Position numbers and translations under genes: made by a program
From: Pseudomonadota bacterium
Lineage (GTDB): Bacteria > Desulfobacterota > Syntrophorhabdia > Syntrophorhabdales > Syntrophorhabdaceae
NCBI GenBank assembly: GCA_026388315.1
Contig: JAPLKA010000118.1
Location: forward strand, 1-64,000
Direction: 5' to 3'
DNA length: 64,000 nucleotides
The notes under the pieces: model-generated
Told to the model about the DNA's origin: nothing
What the model saw: only the letters and a program-made list of their open reading frames with translations
Databases searched by the model: none
Shown: piece after piece, positions 33,721 to 43,299 of the stretch
How positions within the stretch are numbered: the first letter of the stretch is position 1
Layout: every line of letters starts with the position of its first letter

Positions 33721-34755
33721 CTAAAACTCTCCCCAGTAAGGGCTTAACGCCTTTTTAACTTTATGTACAGCCTGAACAACGCCATCGGAGGGGTTGCCAT
33801 GCGTATCCTTGCTGTACATAGGTGTGCCCCTCATTTCCATGATTACCGCCTTTACGGAATTGGTAAGCCCGGTCACATCGTATCCACCCTCAAGGGCAAA
33901 AAGCGTTTTGCCATTTGAATGTTTTTTGGCAATATCGAGAAGTATGCGGGTCATTGCAGCATAACCGGCTTCTGTTACACCCATACCGCCGAGCGGGTCA
34001 TTGTAGTGGGTATCGAAACCTGCCGATACAAGCACCGCCTCCGGTTTATAAAGGTCTGTTATCGGGATAAGCACATTGTTGAACACATATATATAATCGG
34101 CATCATCCATCCCCTGTGAGAGGGGAACGTTCACCGTATATCCTTTCCCGTCGCCGTCTCCAACCTCATCAAAATGCCCGGTTCCCGGGTAGTAGGGGTA
34201 CTGGTGGGTGGAAAAATAGAGTACACCGGGGTCTTTATAAAAACTGTGCTGCGTTCCGTTGCCGTGGTGGAGATCGAAATCCACTATGATCACCCTCTTA
34301 AGACCATGTCTTTTCTCAAGGTATCGTGCAGCAACCGCAATATTGTTAAATATGCAGAATCCCATTGCCCGGTTGTGTTCGGCATGATGACCCGGCGGTC
34401 TCACGAGGGCAAATCCGCTTTCAACCTCAGCATCCATCAATGCATCCGCAAGATTCAGCGTCCCTCCTACAGCCATACGTGAAGCTTCATATGACATCGG
34501 GGACGTGACGGTATCCGGATCAAGCCTCCTCTGTACCTTCCCCGATGTTGCTGCAATAGAATCAATGTAGGAATGCTCGTGAATAAGAGCAATCTCTTCA
34601 TGGGTGGCCATTCTCGGGGGTATATACACTATCCCCTGATTGTCCATATTGTTAAGCATAGAATATATAGATTTCAAACGTCCGGGGTTTTCCGGATGGT
34701 AATCATCCGTAATGTGCTCTAAATATATTTCATCTCTTACGATACCAACGCTCAT
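33721..34755 (-). CDS. Histone deacetylase family (acetoin utilisation-like) hydrolase
   Basis: A 344-residue zinc hydrolase of the arginase/deacetylase fold. The catalytic His pair is in RPPGHHAEH, zinc ligands are in VDFDLHHGNGTQ, and a third Asp is in SAGFDTH. GGAGGTAGTT places the start at 34755. Bacterial members remove acetyl groups from proteins, polyamines or small molecules; the substrate is not known here. Confidence 0.93.
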   Translation of the reverse strand: MSVGIVRDEIYLEHITDDYHPENPGRLKSIYSMLNNMDNQGIVYIPPRMATHEEIALIHEHSYIDSIAATSGKVQRRLDPDTVTSPMSYEASRMAVGGTLNLADALMDAEVESGFALVRPPGHHAEHNRAMGFCIFNNIAVAARYLEKRHGLKRVIIVDFDLHHGNGTQHSFYKDPGVLYFSTHQYPYYPGTGHFDEVGDGDGKGYTVNVPLSQGMDDADYIYVFNNVLIPITDLYKPEAVLVSAGFDTHYNDPLGGMGVTEAGYAAMTRILLDIAKKHSNGKTLFALEGGYDVTGLTNSVKAVIMEMRGTPMYSKDTHGNPSDGVVQAVHKVKKALSPYWGEF

Positions 34756-34824
34756 AACTACCTCCATATGCTCAGATTATTACCTTTTACCACAAAAATC
34801 AAGGTAAAGAAAACCTGGAGTTTC

Positions 34825-35052
34825 CTAATCTTTGTTTATTCGATGTGGCCGGAACACTGTTTTGCTCTCTGCTCCCTGCGCTTTCTTACCCTTGCTAAGG
34901 TTCGCATCCATTCGGCCTTCTAACTTGCCGCTGGGCTTCGAACAAATCAGGCCGTCCCAGTCGCGGCACTGGCCGCGGGCACATTTCTGCTTACCGACAG
35001 GGTGCCCAAGAAATGCTCGAAGTCGCGACTCACAAAAAGTTCTTCCTGCCAT
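34825..35052 (-). CDS. Possible small Cys-containing protein (75 aa)
   Basis: An open frame of 75 codons with reasonable codon use and a cluster of charged residues. It has a possible zinc-binding spacing (KCARGQCRDWDGLIC). No ribosome binding site is seen before ATG 35052 and no family is recognised. It may be a real small gene, a remnant, or chance. The surrounding gap 34756-35316 holds no other candidate. Confidence 0.3.
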   Translation of the reverse strand: MAGRTFCESRLRAFLGHPVGKQKCARGQCRDWDGLICSKPSGKLEGRMDANLSKGKKAQGAESKTVFRPHRINKD

Positions 35053-35101
35053 AATTATGAGGAAATTGTGGAGCCTTTTGTGTAAAAACCATGCAATTTC
35101 T

Positions 35102-35123
35102 CAACACCGACCTGTCGGTGTTG
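35102..35123. promoter_or_regulatory. Perfect inverted repeat, operator or hairpin
   Basis: CAACACCGAC-ct-GTCGGTGTTG, ten paired bases on each side. It lies 50 bases upstream of the small minus-strand frame starting at 35052 and about 190 bases after the nuclease-helicase gene. There is no T-run on the minus strand, so an operator is as likely as a terminator. Confidence 0.5.
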
Positions 35124-35316
35124 TCACTCATCCTCGTTTTTAGCATTATCCTCCCCACTCTTATACCTACAGTTGTCATCTTCCATATACTTCTCACATG
35201 CAGATAGAGGAATGCAAGGCATGTTATTCAGATTGCACCATATCCCACCTGAAGAAAAAAGTGAAATTCCAAAGATATCAAAAAGGTCATCCTCCACAGC
35301 AAACCACCTTTTTATT

Positions 35317-38300
35317 TTATACCACTCCTAATTGGATATATCCACCTTTTAGCTTAATAAAATCAATGAGTTTTCCGTAAATAGGCTTTTTTGTCAATAT
35401 CGCAGGGCAACCCAGAATAATGAGGTGGTTTTTTGCCCGCGTCAGGGCTACGTTTAACTTCCTATCGACCTTACCGTCGCTTGTTAAAGATTCCAGCAAG
35501 TCCAGTTGATGGGCATAGTTCACCGCAAAGGATATTATGATTATGTCCCTTTGGCTTCCCTGATAGCGCTCTACCGTATCGATAGTTATTTGTTTTTGTA
35601 AATCAGGCGGAATCCCTCCATTGAGAATAATATTCGCTATTTGTGCCCTATAAGGCGTAATTACCCCAACGGTTCCTTCATTGAAGTCATCTTGGTATAC
35701 GTCTTTAATTGTCTTTACTAATGCGCCTACAAGCATAGCTTCATGATCATTCCGTTTGGATTTGCTTTCCCTCTTTGTGGGAATAAAAACCACCCTTGCA
35801 CTCGATATTACTTTCTCATATATATTGAACGAATCTACTGCGAATCTGTGCTCTTTCACCTTTTGGTGTGGAGAGATACTTTTAAGCTTACCTCCATAAT
35901 ATTCATTATTTACAAACTCGGCGATGTCTTCGTGCATTCTTCCTTGATTGGTGAGCATGCCAACAGCCTCGTTCCACCCCTTGTTTTCACAATTTTTATA
36001 CAATCTTGAAAACAGTGAATCTTTAAGGTTGGTAATACCGATTTCAGTTAAATCGTTATCTTTAACTTCAGCATCTTTTTGAATAACTATAGCCGGGAGT
36101 TGCTTGTCATCCCCGATTAAAACAAATCGTTTAAACTCCGGTAAGATTCCTATCAAGTGGGGTTCGAGCAGTTGGGATGCTTCGTCGATTATTGCGGTTG
36201 AAAAGCTCTTCAGCTTTAAAATTTCAAGATTACTCGCAAATGAAGCCTGTGTCGAAACAAAAATTCTCGTACCTTCTATCGTTTTGTAAATTTCTTGCAA
36301 TGTTTTTTCTTTGAGCAACGTTGACCAATTATTTTCTTCCCTGGCTTCCTTCTTCCCAATTTTGAGAAAGGATAACCCTGCAGTTTTTAAATAATAACAA
36401 ATCTCATTTATTGCTCTATTGGTAAACGCAAGAATTATAATATTTTCATCTGTGGCATTAATGAGATTTTTCACCAGTCCAATAAGGAAAATCGAGGTCT
36501 TCCCGGTACCAGGTGGTCCCTGGACAAGAAAATAATCACTGGCGCTCAAGGCACGTTCAAGCAAGCTTCTCATGTCTGGCGTCATAGGGTCTGATAAACG
36601 AATATGAGCTATGCTGAAAGCTGGCTTTTTTAAGCCAAGCAATAATTCTTTTTCTTGTGAATTTGCACATAAAAAGCGATATAAAGACTTATACATGGCG
36701 TCGAAATTGTTTTCCAATAAATCGTGTTCTATTGCCCAGCGGCTAAATTTATTGAAATAAGCTTTATCTACCTGCTTGTTGCGGAGTGTAATCTTAATAT
36801 CTGAGTTGTCGATCCCATTGATAACGCATTTAAGAATCTTGGTTCTTAGAGGGTTTAAGCTATCTTCACTGATGGTAGGATAAAGTATCCCGATATCTCC
36901 TTCTCTAAAATTTGAGATAGGATTTGTAAAGAGTGTTCCTTTTCGTTTTAGGGTAAGCTCAAAATTATCGGAAATTGATTCGATTTCGAGCTCATCCAGA
37001 ATCGTGTAATTTGCTCTTTTTTCTTCTAATGTGCTTTTCCATAGTCCTGCAAAACCTTCATCGCCATCATCGATGTTGCTCCCAATTTTTGCGGCACGTT
37101 GTTCTCTTGCAATGAATGAAATAAAGGTGAGAAAATACTTCCTTTCAAGATCAGTCGTACTATTACCGTTAAGAATATCATCAAACTGATTAACGGTAGA
37201 AATATCAAATCTGGGCACTACACCAAAGGTTTGTGGTTTAATCTTGAAAATAGCATCGTAATTGTTGTTTGCCAATTTATACTCATTTGCAACGATACGA
37301 TTCCTTATCCTTAAAGCTTTTTGCTTGTTCCAAAGAGATTCGTTAAGATATCGCAGAGGGAATCCATCTGAATTCGCTTTAGAATAAAGAATAGAGGTCA
37401 TGCCTTTTCTCCCTGGAAATGCCGACTCAATAAGCATGTTATAGCATTCTGCTTGAATAGCATGATTTATCCATACCGAATTATCTGGTACAGCCCCGCT
37501 CTTAAGCTCTATGATGTTTTTACGGTTATCATCGTCTTTCCCTTCCGTAAGTATGTCTAGCCTGCCCTGCAAACCATACATCGGTGAGATAAAGGTTGGT
37601 TCAATATGGATTGAATGGTTTGCATATTCTTTTGCACATTCACAGATGGTGGCCATTTGCATTTTTGCTTTTTGTTTCATGTTATCAAAATCAAAACTGC
37701 TGTTTGAGCATGACACAGATAAAAACGGTAGCATGCTATCTCTGATTGCCATTTCAAAACTATGTTCAAACTTTGTTTTTGGCCTGACAATTACATCATC
37801 GAGTATCCTGTTGACAATATTACCCAAAAGCATTGCTTCTGATGGCTCGCCTTTTTTAAATTTATTCAGAAGATATAGAAGAGGGTTTTCACCATTAACC
37901 TGAAAGCACTCAGCAATCTTAGATGCATCAAGCAGGTAATCTGGTTCCAAAACAATGAAGGATTTGTCTGTTGTAGAATAGAATTTATCTTTGCCTTTAA
38001 TCTTTTCTATTGTAAACAAGTTTACTTTTGAATATTTCCACACCAAATCGGCAAGTTCAGTATATTTAACGATCGTTTGACCGGATGGAGCGTAATAGTC
38101 CATCAAAACAAGCGTAAAAAGACCCATTTCTTCTGAAGTACAATTTAAATAGACATATTCTCTGTCGTTTTGCTGGTTTTTTGCAACACTCAATATGATT
38201 GCCGTGACAAATGGTATTAGTTCATCTTCTTGGATCACTGATGTTTTAATTCCTAAATCAGGGCTACCTGTAATGATTCCCTGGAAAGTTTCTGGTATGG

Positions 38301-38652
38301 GAATCTTTGAGAAATAATTTATTACTTCAGCAATAAGATTTAAGCTTGCCAAGTAATCGTTTTCCTCTGGCAGCCAATCCACTTCGTGTATAACTTTGTT
38401 GGCAAGTCTTCTTAAGGCATGTATCTTTTCAATGATTTCTCTATCGATTTTATACTTATCAAAAATATATATTGTCCTTGAAAAAAGATCAGAGAAAAAC
38501 TGTTTTTCATCTTTAGTCAATTCCTTAAAAAGACTATCCAGAACGGAACGCAGCTTAGGGATTTTTTCTTTTGCGGCTAAACCTTTCTGCTCATCGATTT
38601 CGGTAACCTTGCCATATAGAATTTCGGCAGTCTCTTGAGATATCTGATTCAT
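35317..38652 (-). CDS. Dna2-like nuclease-helicase (PD-(D/E)XK plus SF1 helicase)
   Basis: An 1111-residue protein. A RecB/Cas4-like nuclease domain lies at about 355-390 (GLQGRLDIL, then IIELKSG). A superfamily 1B helicase follows, with Walker A VQGPPGTGKTS near 710, IIDEASQL near 825, LIGDDKQLPA, TVERYQGSQRD and RKLNVALTRAKNH near 1070. This is the domain order of eukaryotic Dna2, although the four-Cys iron-sulfur cluster is not evident. It overlaps recJ by 4 bases (ATGA). The gene is A+T-rich: hand counts for 36961-37020 and 37801-37860 give 33% and 38% G+C, against 55% and 53% for 40621-40680 and 41401-41460 in pyrD and pyrK. Transfer and a defence or end-processing role are inferred. Confidence 0.88.
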   Translation of the reverse strand: MNQISQETAEILYGKVTEIDEQKGLAAKEKIPKLRSVLDSLFKELTKDEKQFFSDLFSRTIYIFDKYKIDREIIEKIHALRRLANKVIHEVDWLPEENDYLASLNLIAEVINYFSKIPIPETFQGIITGSPDLGIKTSVIQEDELIPFVTAIILSVAKNQQNDREYVYLNCTSEEMGLFTLVLMDYYAPSGQTIVKYTELADLVWKYSKVNLFTIEKIKGKDKFYSTTDKSFIVLEPDYLLDASKIAECFQVNGENPLLYLLNKFKKGEPSEAMLLGNIVNRILDDVIVRPKTKFEHSFEMAIRDSMLPFLSVSCSNSSFDFDNMKQKAKMQMATICECAKEYANHSIHIEPTFISPMYGLQGRLDILTEGKDDDNRKNIIELKSGAVPDNSVWINHAIQAECYNMLIESAFPGRKGMTSILYSKANSDGFPLRYLNESLWNKQKALRIRNRIVANEYKLANNNYDAIFKIKPQTFGVVPRFDISTVNQFDDILNGNSTTDLERKYFLTFISFIAREQRAAKIGSNIDDGDEGFAGLWKSTLEEKRANYTILDELEIESISDNFELTLKRKGTLFTNPISNFREGDIGILYPTISEDSLNPLRTKILKCVINGIDNSDIKITLRNKQVDKAYFNKFSRWAIEHDLLENNFDAMYKSLYRFLCANSQEKELLLGLKKPAFSIAHIRLSDPMTPDMRSLLERALSASDYFLVQGPPGTGKTSIFLIGLVKNLINATDENIIILAFTNRAINEICYYLKTAGLSFLKIGKKEAREENNWSTLLKEKTLQEIYKTIEGTRIFVSTQASFASNLEILKLKSFSTAIIDEASQLLEPHLIGILPEFKRFVLIGDDKQLPAIVIQKDAEVKDNDLTEIGITNLKDSLFSRLYKNCENKGWNEAVGMLTNQGRMHEDIAEFVNNEYYGGKLKSISPHQKVKEHRFAVDSFNIYEKVISSARVVFIPTKRESKSKRNDHEAMLVGALVKTIKDVYQDDFNEGTVGVITPYRAQIANIILNGGIPPDLQKQITIDTVERYQGSQRDIIIISFAVNYAHQLDLLESLTSDGKVDRKLNVALTRAKNHLIILGCPAILTKKPIYGKLIDFIKLKGGYIQLGVV

Positions 38653-40370
38653 AATGATTCAGAAATGAACTCTTTGATGTTGAGGTCTATAAATTCAAGC
38701 TCACCCTGCTTTTTAATAAAGGGTGATGCGATTATGCTCAAAACCCTATCGGGAATAACTATGTTTTTTTCAAAGACAACTCCATCCCAACCCCTGCCAT
38801 TTTTATCCAGGATTTTGACAATCCTTTTGTATTTATTGTCTTTATTGTTTTTAGATACGCTAATAGGGGACAAAGAGATAAGGGGCCTGGGATTTCCAAC
38901 ACCAAATGGCGATAATTTATCAAGCTGCCGCACAAAATTTTCCGTTATTTCTTCGAATTCCGCATAGACATCAAAGTGTAGCTCTCTTTTTGTCTTCTCT
39001 AAACACTGTCCCACACATGTTTCAAACTCATTTTTGAAAGGCTCAATATTGTCTTCTATTATTGAAATACCACAGGCATTCTTATGGCCTCCAAATTTTA
39101 AAAGCAGGTGCGCTACTGAAGAAATAGCTTCATGAAGGTTAATATTATTAGCACTTCTCCCGGAACCCTTCCACTGACCATTTACTTTAGTTATGATTAT
39201 TGAAGGTTTCTGAAAACTTTCAGCAAGTTTCTGTGCAACTATACCGATTGTGCCAATGGGCCAATTCTCCTTATACAAGACAATTGAACATTTGTCCGCA
39301 TGGTTATTTCTATTTACAATATTTAACGCATCTTCGAGCGTTTTCTTACCCTCTTCTTGCCTATCTTGATTAGCTTGTATAATGTTTAAAAGCAGGGATT
39401 CAGATTTACCTTCGTCTTCGCAGATAAGAAAATCTAAAGATTTTTTCGGGTCGGATACCCTGCCTGTGGCATTTATTCTGGGGATAATAATAAAATTCAA
39501 GGCATACTCGTCGATACCTTTGCGGGGTATAAGACCTTTTCTCAAAAAGGATTTAAGCCATAGCCTCGGCCTTTTTTTCATAGCATCCATGCCGAATTTC
39601 ACGAGGATTCTATTGTCTTTTATAAGCGGCGCCATATCTCCTACAGTCCCCAGGGCAACAATATCCAGCTCGCGCTTCAGGTTTATTTTGTCTTTCAGCA
39701 AACCATCATTATGCATGACCCTTCTTAATGCCCACAGGAAAAAGAACGTCACACCGCAGGCCGCAAGCTCCCTTGTGGGGAAGCGGGAATCCTTCCTCTT
39801 AGGATTTATAAGGGCGTATGCCGCAGGGACTATTGCCGGAACTTCATGGTGATCAATGACGATTACATCCATGCCAAGTTCATTCGCGGCCTTGATTTCA
39901 TCAACATTTGATGATCCGCAATCAACACATATAAGCAGTTTTGTGCCTCGGGCCTCAATCCTTTTTACTGCCTCAATATTCAGCCCATACCCCTCTTTTC
40001 TCATAGGAAGATAGACCTCCGCTGATAGCCCGAGGTGCCTGAAAAAATTAGTCATCAGTGCCGCTGATGTTATTCCATCGGCATCATAATCACCGTAGAT
40101 GCAGATATGTTCCATTTTCTCAATAGCCTTGATTGTTCTGCTTACCCCTTTCTCAATGTCCGGGAGTAAAAAGGGATCAGAAAGGTTATCGAGTTTCGGG
40201 TAGAGAAATGCCTCCGCTTCTTCAGGGCTTTCCATCCCCCTGGAAACAAGAATGCGTGCGAAGAGGGCAGGAACACCAAGGCCCTCTTGAATAGAACGCG
40301 CAATTTCTATTTCTTCCTTGCTATTATTTCCCTGAATGCTGAACACTGAATGCTGAACGCTATTGATCAC
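38649..40370 (-). CDS. recJ: Single-stranded-DNA exonuclease RecJ
   Basis: A 573-residue 5'-3' single-strand exonuclease of the DHH family. Motifs are YGDYDADGITS (about 92-102), VDCGSS, VIDHHE and a GGHKNACG near the C-terminal half. GTG 40370 is chosen because AGGA lies 7 bases upstream; TTG 40376 is too close. Residues about 3-13 (SVQHSVFSIQG) are encoded by a tract with a 7-base period, so the N-terminal extension is repeat-derived. It overlaps the end of pyrD and the start of the Dna2-like gene. The 3' part is A+T-rich (hand count 33% for 39001-39060). Confidence 0.93.
   Translation of the reverse strand: MINSVQHSVFSIQGNNSKEEIEIARSIQEGLGVPALFARILVSRGMESPEEAEAFLYPKLDNLSDPFLLPDIEKGVSRTIKAIEKMEHICIYGDYDADGITSAALMTNFFRHLGLSAEVYLPMRKEGYGLNIEAVKRIEARGTKLLICVDCGSSNVDEIKAANELGMDVIVIDHHEVPAIVPAAYALINPKRKDSRFPTRELAACGVTFFFLWALRRVMHNDGLLKDKINLKRELDIVALGTVGDMAPLIKDNRILVKFGMDAMKKRPRLWLKSFLRKGLIPRKGIDEYALNFIIIPRINATGRVSDPKKSLDFLICEDEGKSESLLLNIIQANQDRQEEGKKTLEDALNIVNRNNHADKCSIVLYKENWPIGTIGIVAQKLAESFQKPSIIITKVNGQWKGSGRSANNINLHEAISSVAHLLLKFGGHKNACGISIIEDNIEPFKNEFETCVGQCLEKTKRELHFDVYAEFEEITENFVRQLDKLSPFGVGNPRPLISLSPISVSKNNKDNKYKRIVKILDKNGRGWDGVVFEKNIVIPDRVLSIIASPFIKKQGELEFIDLNIKEFISESL
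40332..40366. repeat. 7-base periodic tract (R3) at the pyrD-recJ junction
   Basis: CTGAATG CTGAACA CTGAATG CTGAACG CTATTGA. It starts just inside the recJ start codon and reaches the last codons of pyrD, so it is translated from both genes. Confidence 0.85.
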
Positions 40371-41265
40371 GTGCAATTCCTACAATATCCCCGATACCCG
40401 AACACCCGTGAGCATCCAGATATTCGTCGATTCCTCTGATAATCTTTGGTATTGCATACGGATCAACAAATGTTGCGGTGCCTATCTGGATCGCCCTCGC
40501 GCCGGCCATAAAGAAGGATATGGCATCCTCCGTGTTCATAATACCGCCTGCACCGATAATTGGTATGGGAACCGCCTTTGAGCATTCGTATACTGCCCTC
40601 AGTGCGATGGGCTTCAAAATGGGCCCTGACAGCCCCCCTTTTATGGGTATGTTCCTTGACTTGACATCTACAACCGCTGCAGGCATTGTGTTGATGAGGG
40701 TGAGTCCGTCAGCGCCCCCTTCATGGGCGGCCTGTGCAATCTCCGCGATGTTCCTGACCTCCGGTGTCAGTTTCGCAATAAGCGGTAGCTTTGTAACACT
40801 TTTTACATGTTTTACTATTTCAAATACTGCGCCGGGTTCTTTTCCAAAGCTGATTCCACCCTTTTTAATGTTCGGACATGAAAGGTTTATCTCAAGGGCG
40901 ACAATAAAAGGGTCAGGCTTGACCTTTGCAGCACATGCAAGGTATTCTTCTTCGGTAAAACCAAAAAAGTTTACGATAACAGGTGTCTTTCTTTTTTTAA
41001 AATAGGGGAAATATTCATCAAAGAAACGCTCCACGCCGATATTCTGCAAACCAATGCTGTTAATCATCCCGTTTCTCTCTTCCCACACACGCGGTGTGGG
41101 GTTGCCGTGATGCGGTTTTGCAGATAACCCTTTTGTAACATAGGTCCCGAGCGTTTCAATGCCCCAGAGCGGCTCAATTTCCTTACCATACCCCAGCGTA
41201 CCCGACGCATTCATGACAGGGTTTCTCAGGGTCTTTTCAAAAAATTCTACAGTAAGATTTCCCAT
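40360..41265 (-). CDS. pyrD: Dihydroorotate dehydrogenase B catalytic subunit
   Basis: A 301-residue flavoprotein that oxidises dihydroorotate to orotate in pyrimidine synthesis. The catalytic Cys in NLSCPN marks class 1, and pairing with pyrK marks class 1B, which passes electrons to NAD+. NSIGLQN, TLINT and IGAGGI are standard. It overlaps pyrK by 19 bases and recJ by 11. Confidence 0.96.
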   Translation of the reverse strand: MGNLTVEFFEKTLRNPVMNASGTLGYGKEIEPLWGIETLGTYVTKGLSAKPHHGNPTPRVWEERNGMINSIGLQNIGVERFFDEYFPYFKKRKTPVIVNFFGFTEEEYLACAAKVKPDPFIVALEINLSCPNIKKGGISFGKEPGAVFEIVKHVKSVTKLPLIAKLTPEVRNIAEIAQAAHEGGADGLTLINTMPAAVVDVKSRNIPIKGGLSGPILKPIALRAVYECSKAVPIPIIGAGGIMNTEDAISFFMAGARAIQIGTATFVDPYAIPKIIRGIDEYLDAHGCSGIGDIVGIARDQ

Positions 41266-42005
41266 AAATCGAATACAGGCCCCTCTTTACATGCCCTCTT
41301 ATAGGGTTCTTTTTCGTCGATAGTTTTAATCACACAGCCAAAACACAGACCAAGCCCGCAGGCCATTCTCTCTTCAACAAGGACCTGACATGGTGTTCTG
41401 TCCTTTTCTATCAGCTTTCGGAGGTTTCTCGCCATGCCAGCGGGACCGCAGACGAATATCTGACGATCTTCACCTTTTGTTGATTCGATGTAGCTCCCAA
41501 GCAATGCTATAACATTCCCCTCAAATCCGCATGAGCCGTCCAAAGTGGAGACCATGGGATTTAAATGCAGCATATCGTTTATCAGTGATAGTTCCTCTTT
41601 GTTCGTGCACCCGTAAAATATGGATGCCTTCTTCCCCAGCCTTTTAATGAGTGTATGGACACCGGCAATACCTATACCACCGGCAACCACTATATATTTA
41701 TCTGTTTTTCTGATACGAAAGGCATTCCCCAGGGGGCCAAGAACGAGTGTCCTTTCATTTTTCGGGCATTTGCTCAGAATCTCTGTCCCTTTACCCACTA
41801 CCCTGTACATAAGTGTAAGGGTATTATTGCTGTATGCATAGACGCTGAAGGGTCGCCTGAGAAACACCTCGTTGCCGGGAATTTTAAGCATAACAAACTG
41901 ACCGGGCAATACCCTGCCCATGGACCCGGATAGCCGCAGTTTAAGCGTGTAGTAATTTGATACAATGTGTTTATTCTGTATGATCGTTGCTTCTATATCA
42001 TCCAT
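41247..42005 (-). CDS. pyrK: Dihydroorotate dehydrogenase B electron-transfer subunit
   Basis: A 252-residue ferredoxin-reductase-like protein binding FAD and a 2Fe-2S cluster. The FAD motif is RRPFSVYAY; the cluster Cys are in ACGLGLCFGC and RACKEG. It moves electrons from PyrD to NAD+. It lies between rimI and pyrD in the operon. The short gap before it carries a small hairpin, CTACGC...GCGTAG (42022-42042). Confidence 0.95.
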   Translation of the reverse strand: MDDIEATIIQNKHIVSNYYTLKLRLSGSMGRVLPGQFVMLKIPGNEVFLRRPFSVYAYSNNTLTLMYRVVGKGTEILSKCPKNERTLVLGPLGNAFRIRKTDKYIVVAGGIGIAGVHTLIKRLGKKASIFYGCTNKEELSLINDMLHLNPMVSTLDGSCGFEGNVIALLGSYIESTKGEDRQIFVCGPAGMARNLRKLIEKDRTPCQVLVEERMACGLGLCFGCVIKTIDEKEPYKRACKEGPVFDLWEILL

Positions 42006-42055
42006 GTTTCTTCTTATGCTCTCTACGCCTGTCCTCGCGTAGCGGGGGCTCCATG

Positions 42056-42613
42056 TTATTTACTGAATGACAGGTGCATTACCAGTGCATCCTCATTCGT
42101 CTCCGTATAGTATCTTTTCCTTTTGCCTATAATCTTGAACCCGAATTTTGTGTATAAACGCTGAGCATTTATATTACTCTCCCTCACTTCGAGGAAAAAC
42201 TCAGAAATGTTTCTCCTGACAACATGCGAAACCGTATGGGTTATCAATTTTGAAGCGTATCCTCTTCCCCTGTGATCGGGGTGCACTGCAAGATTCATTA
42301 TATGCGCCTCATCCTCCACAGAATAGAGCATAATATAGCCAAGGATTTCACTATTTATTTCTATTACTGAGTTTGTCGAGATGGGGGATTCTATGGTTTC
42401 TTCAAACATCCTCCTCGTCCATGGAGAGATGAATGACCGCTTCTCTATCTCCAGGATATCTATCAGGTCATCTTCCCTCATTTCCCTTACCATGTCTTCG
42501 GCATATGTTGCTGCGGCATTATCTTTTTCCGTCCGCAATCCGAAATCCCCACCTGTGCCGCGAGCGTCTTGGTGGACAGGCGCAATCCGCAATTGTTTCA
42601 TTCCGTCTTTCAT
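42056..42613 (-). CDS. rimI: Ribosomal-protein-alanine N-acetyltransferase RimI with N-terminal extension
   Basis: A 185-residue GNAT protein that acetylates ribosomal protein S18. The core starts at about residue 41 (MVREMREDDL) and has NLAVHPDHRGRGYASKLI for acetyl-CoA binding and LEVRESNINAQRLY near the end. Typical RimI is about 150 residues. The extra 40 residues are encoded by repeat-like DNA (see findings). GAGG lies 5 bases before ATG 42613, which overlaps the mobA stop (TAATG), so translation is expected from there; an internal start at 42493 has only a weak site. Confidence 0.88.
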   Translation of the reverse strand: MKDGMKQLRIAPVHQDARGTGGDFGLRTEKDNAAATYAEDMVREMREDDLIDILEIEKRSFISPWTRRMFEETIESPISTNSVIEINSEILGYIMLYSVEDEAHIMNLAVHPDHRGRGYASKLITHTVSHVVRRNISEFFLEVRESNINAQRLYTKFGFKIIGKRKRYYTETNEDALVMHLSFSK

Positions 42614-43185
42614 TACTTCCTCAGTATCTCTAAATCTGCCGCTGTATTTATATTCGTGAACACAGAGCGCCCGTTATTATAGAAACTCGTGTGGTCATTC
42701 AATACTTTTACGGTAAGAACAGGGAATATTTCTGCAATCTTTAATCTATCCCGTTCAATAGCTGTAAGCATATGTGAAATACATGACCTGCCATATAAAG
42801 CGTGGAGCGGTTCATACCCTTTTTCTGTCTTCGGGATGATGATGTCCTCGCCGTTCATTTCGTTCATCATATAATAAATGGCGTTTTCATGGATGAACGG
42901 CATATCACAGGCACACACAAACACATAAGGGTCATGCGAATACATTAAGGCCGATACGATTCCTGCCATAGAACCCCGGGCAGGCACAATGTCTTTTATT
43001 ACGGGTACATGTATACCTTTAAGCGCACTGTGGTTGTTAGAGACAATGACAATATTCTGAAAGACATTTTTTGCCTTATCAAAGACGTAATGTATCAACG
43101 CCTTACCGTTTATCTCGAGGGTTGCCTTGTCCTGCCCTATTCGTGTACTGTACCCTCCTGCAAGTATAGCACAGGTGATATTCAT
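42613..43185 (-). CDS. mobA: Molybdenum cofactor guanylyltransferase MobA
   Basis: A nucleotidyltransferase that adds GMP (or a related nucleotide) to molybdopterin. It has LAGGYSTRIGQDKATL and ACDMPF. The start at 43185 begins at the conserved core; starts at 43251 or 43245 would add about 20 residues, and none of them has a good ribosome binding site. It is the first gene of the minus-strand operon ending with the nuclease-helicase. MobB is encoded 40 kb away at 2 kb. Confidence 0.88.
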   Translation of the reverse strand: MNITCAILAGGYSTRIGQDKATLEINGKALIHYVFDKAKNVFQNIVIVSNNHSALKGIHVPVIKDIVPARGSMAGIVSALMYSHDPYVFVCACDMPFIHENAIYYMMNEMNGEDIIIPKTEKGYEPLHALYGRSCISHMLTAIERDRLKIAEIFPVLTVKVLNDHTSFYNNGRSVFTNINTAADLEILRK

Positions 43186-43299
43186 TATCGGGAATGTATC
43201 ATTTTTTATCCTTTGAGTAAAGGAACAGATTTGGAGGTTATCCATGTTCATTATAGTGAACCTTCAATACCTGCTTTAAGTTTTCATTAATAATAATCG

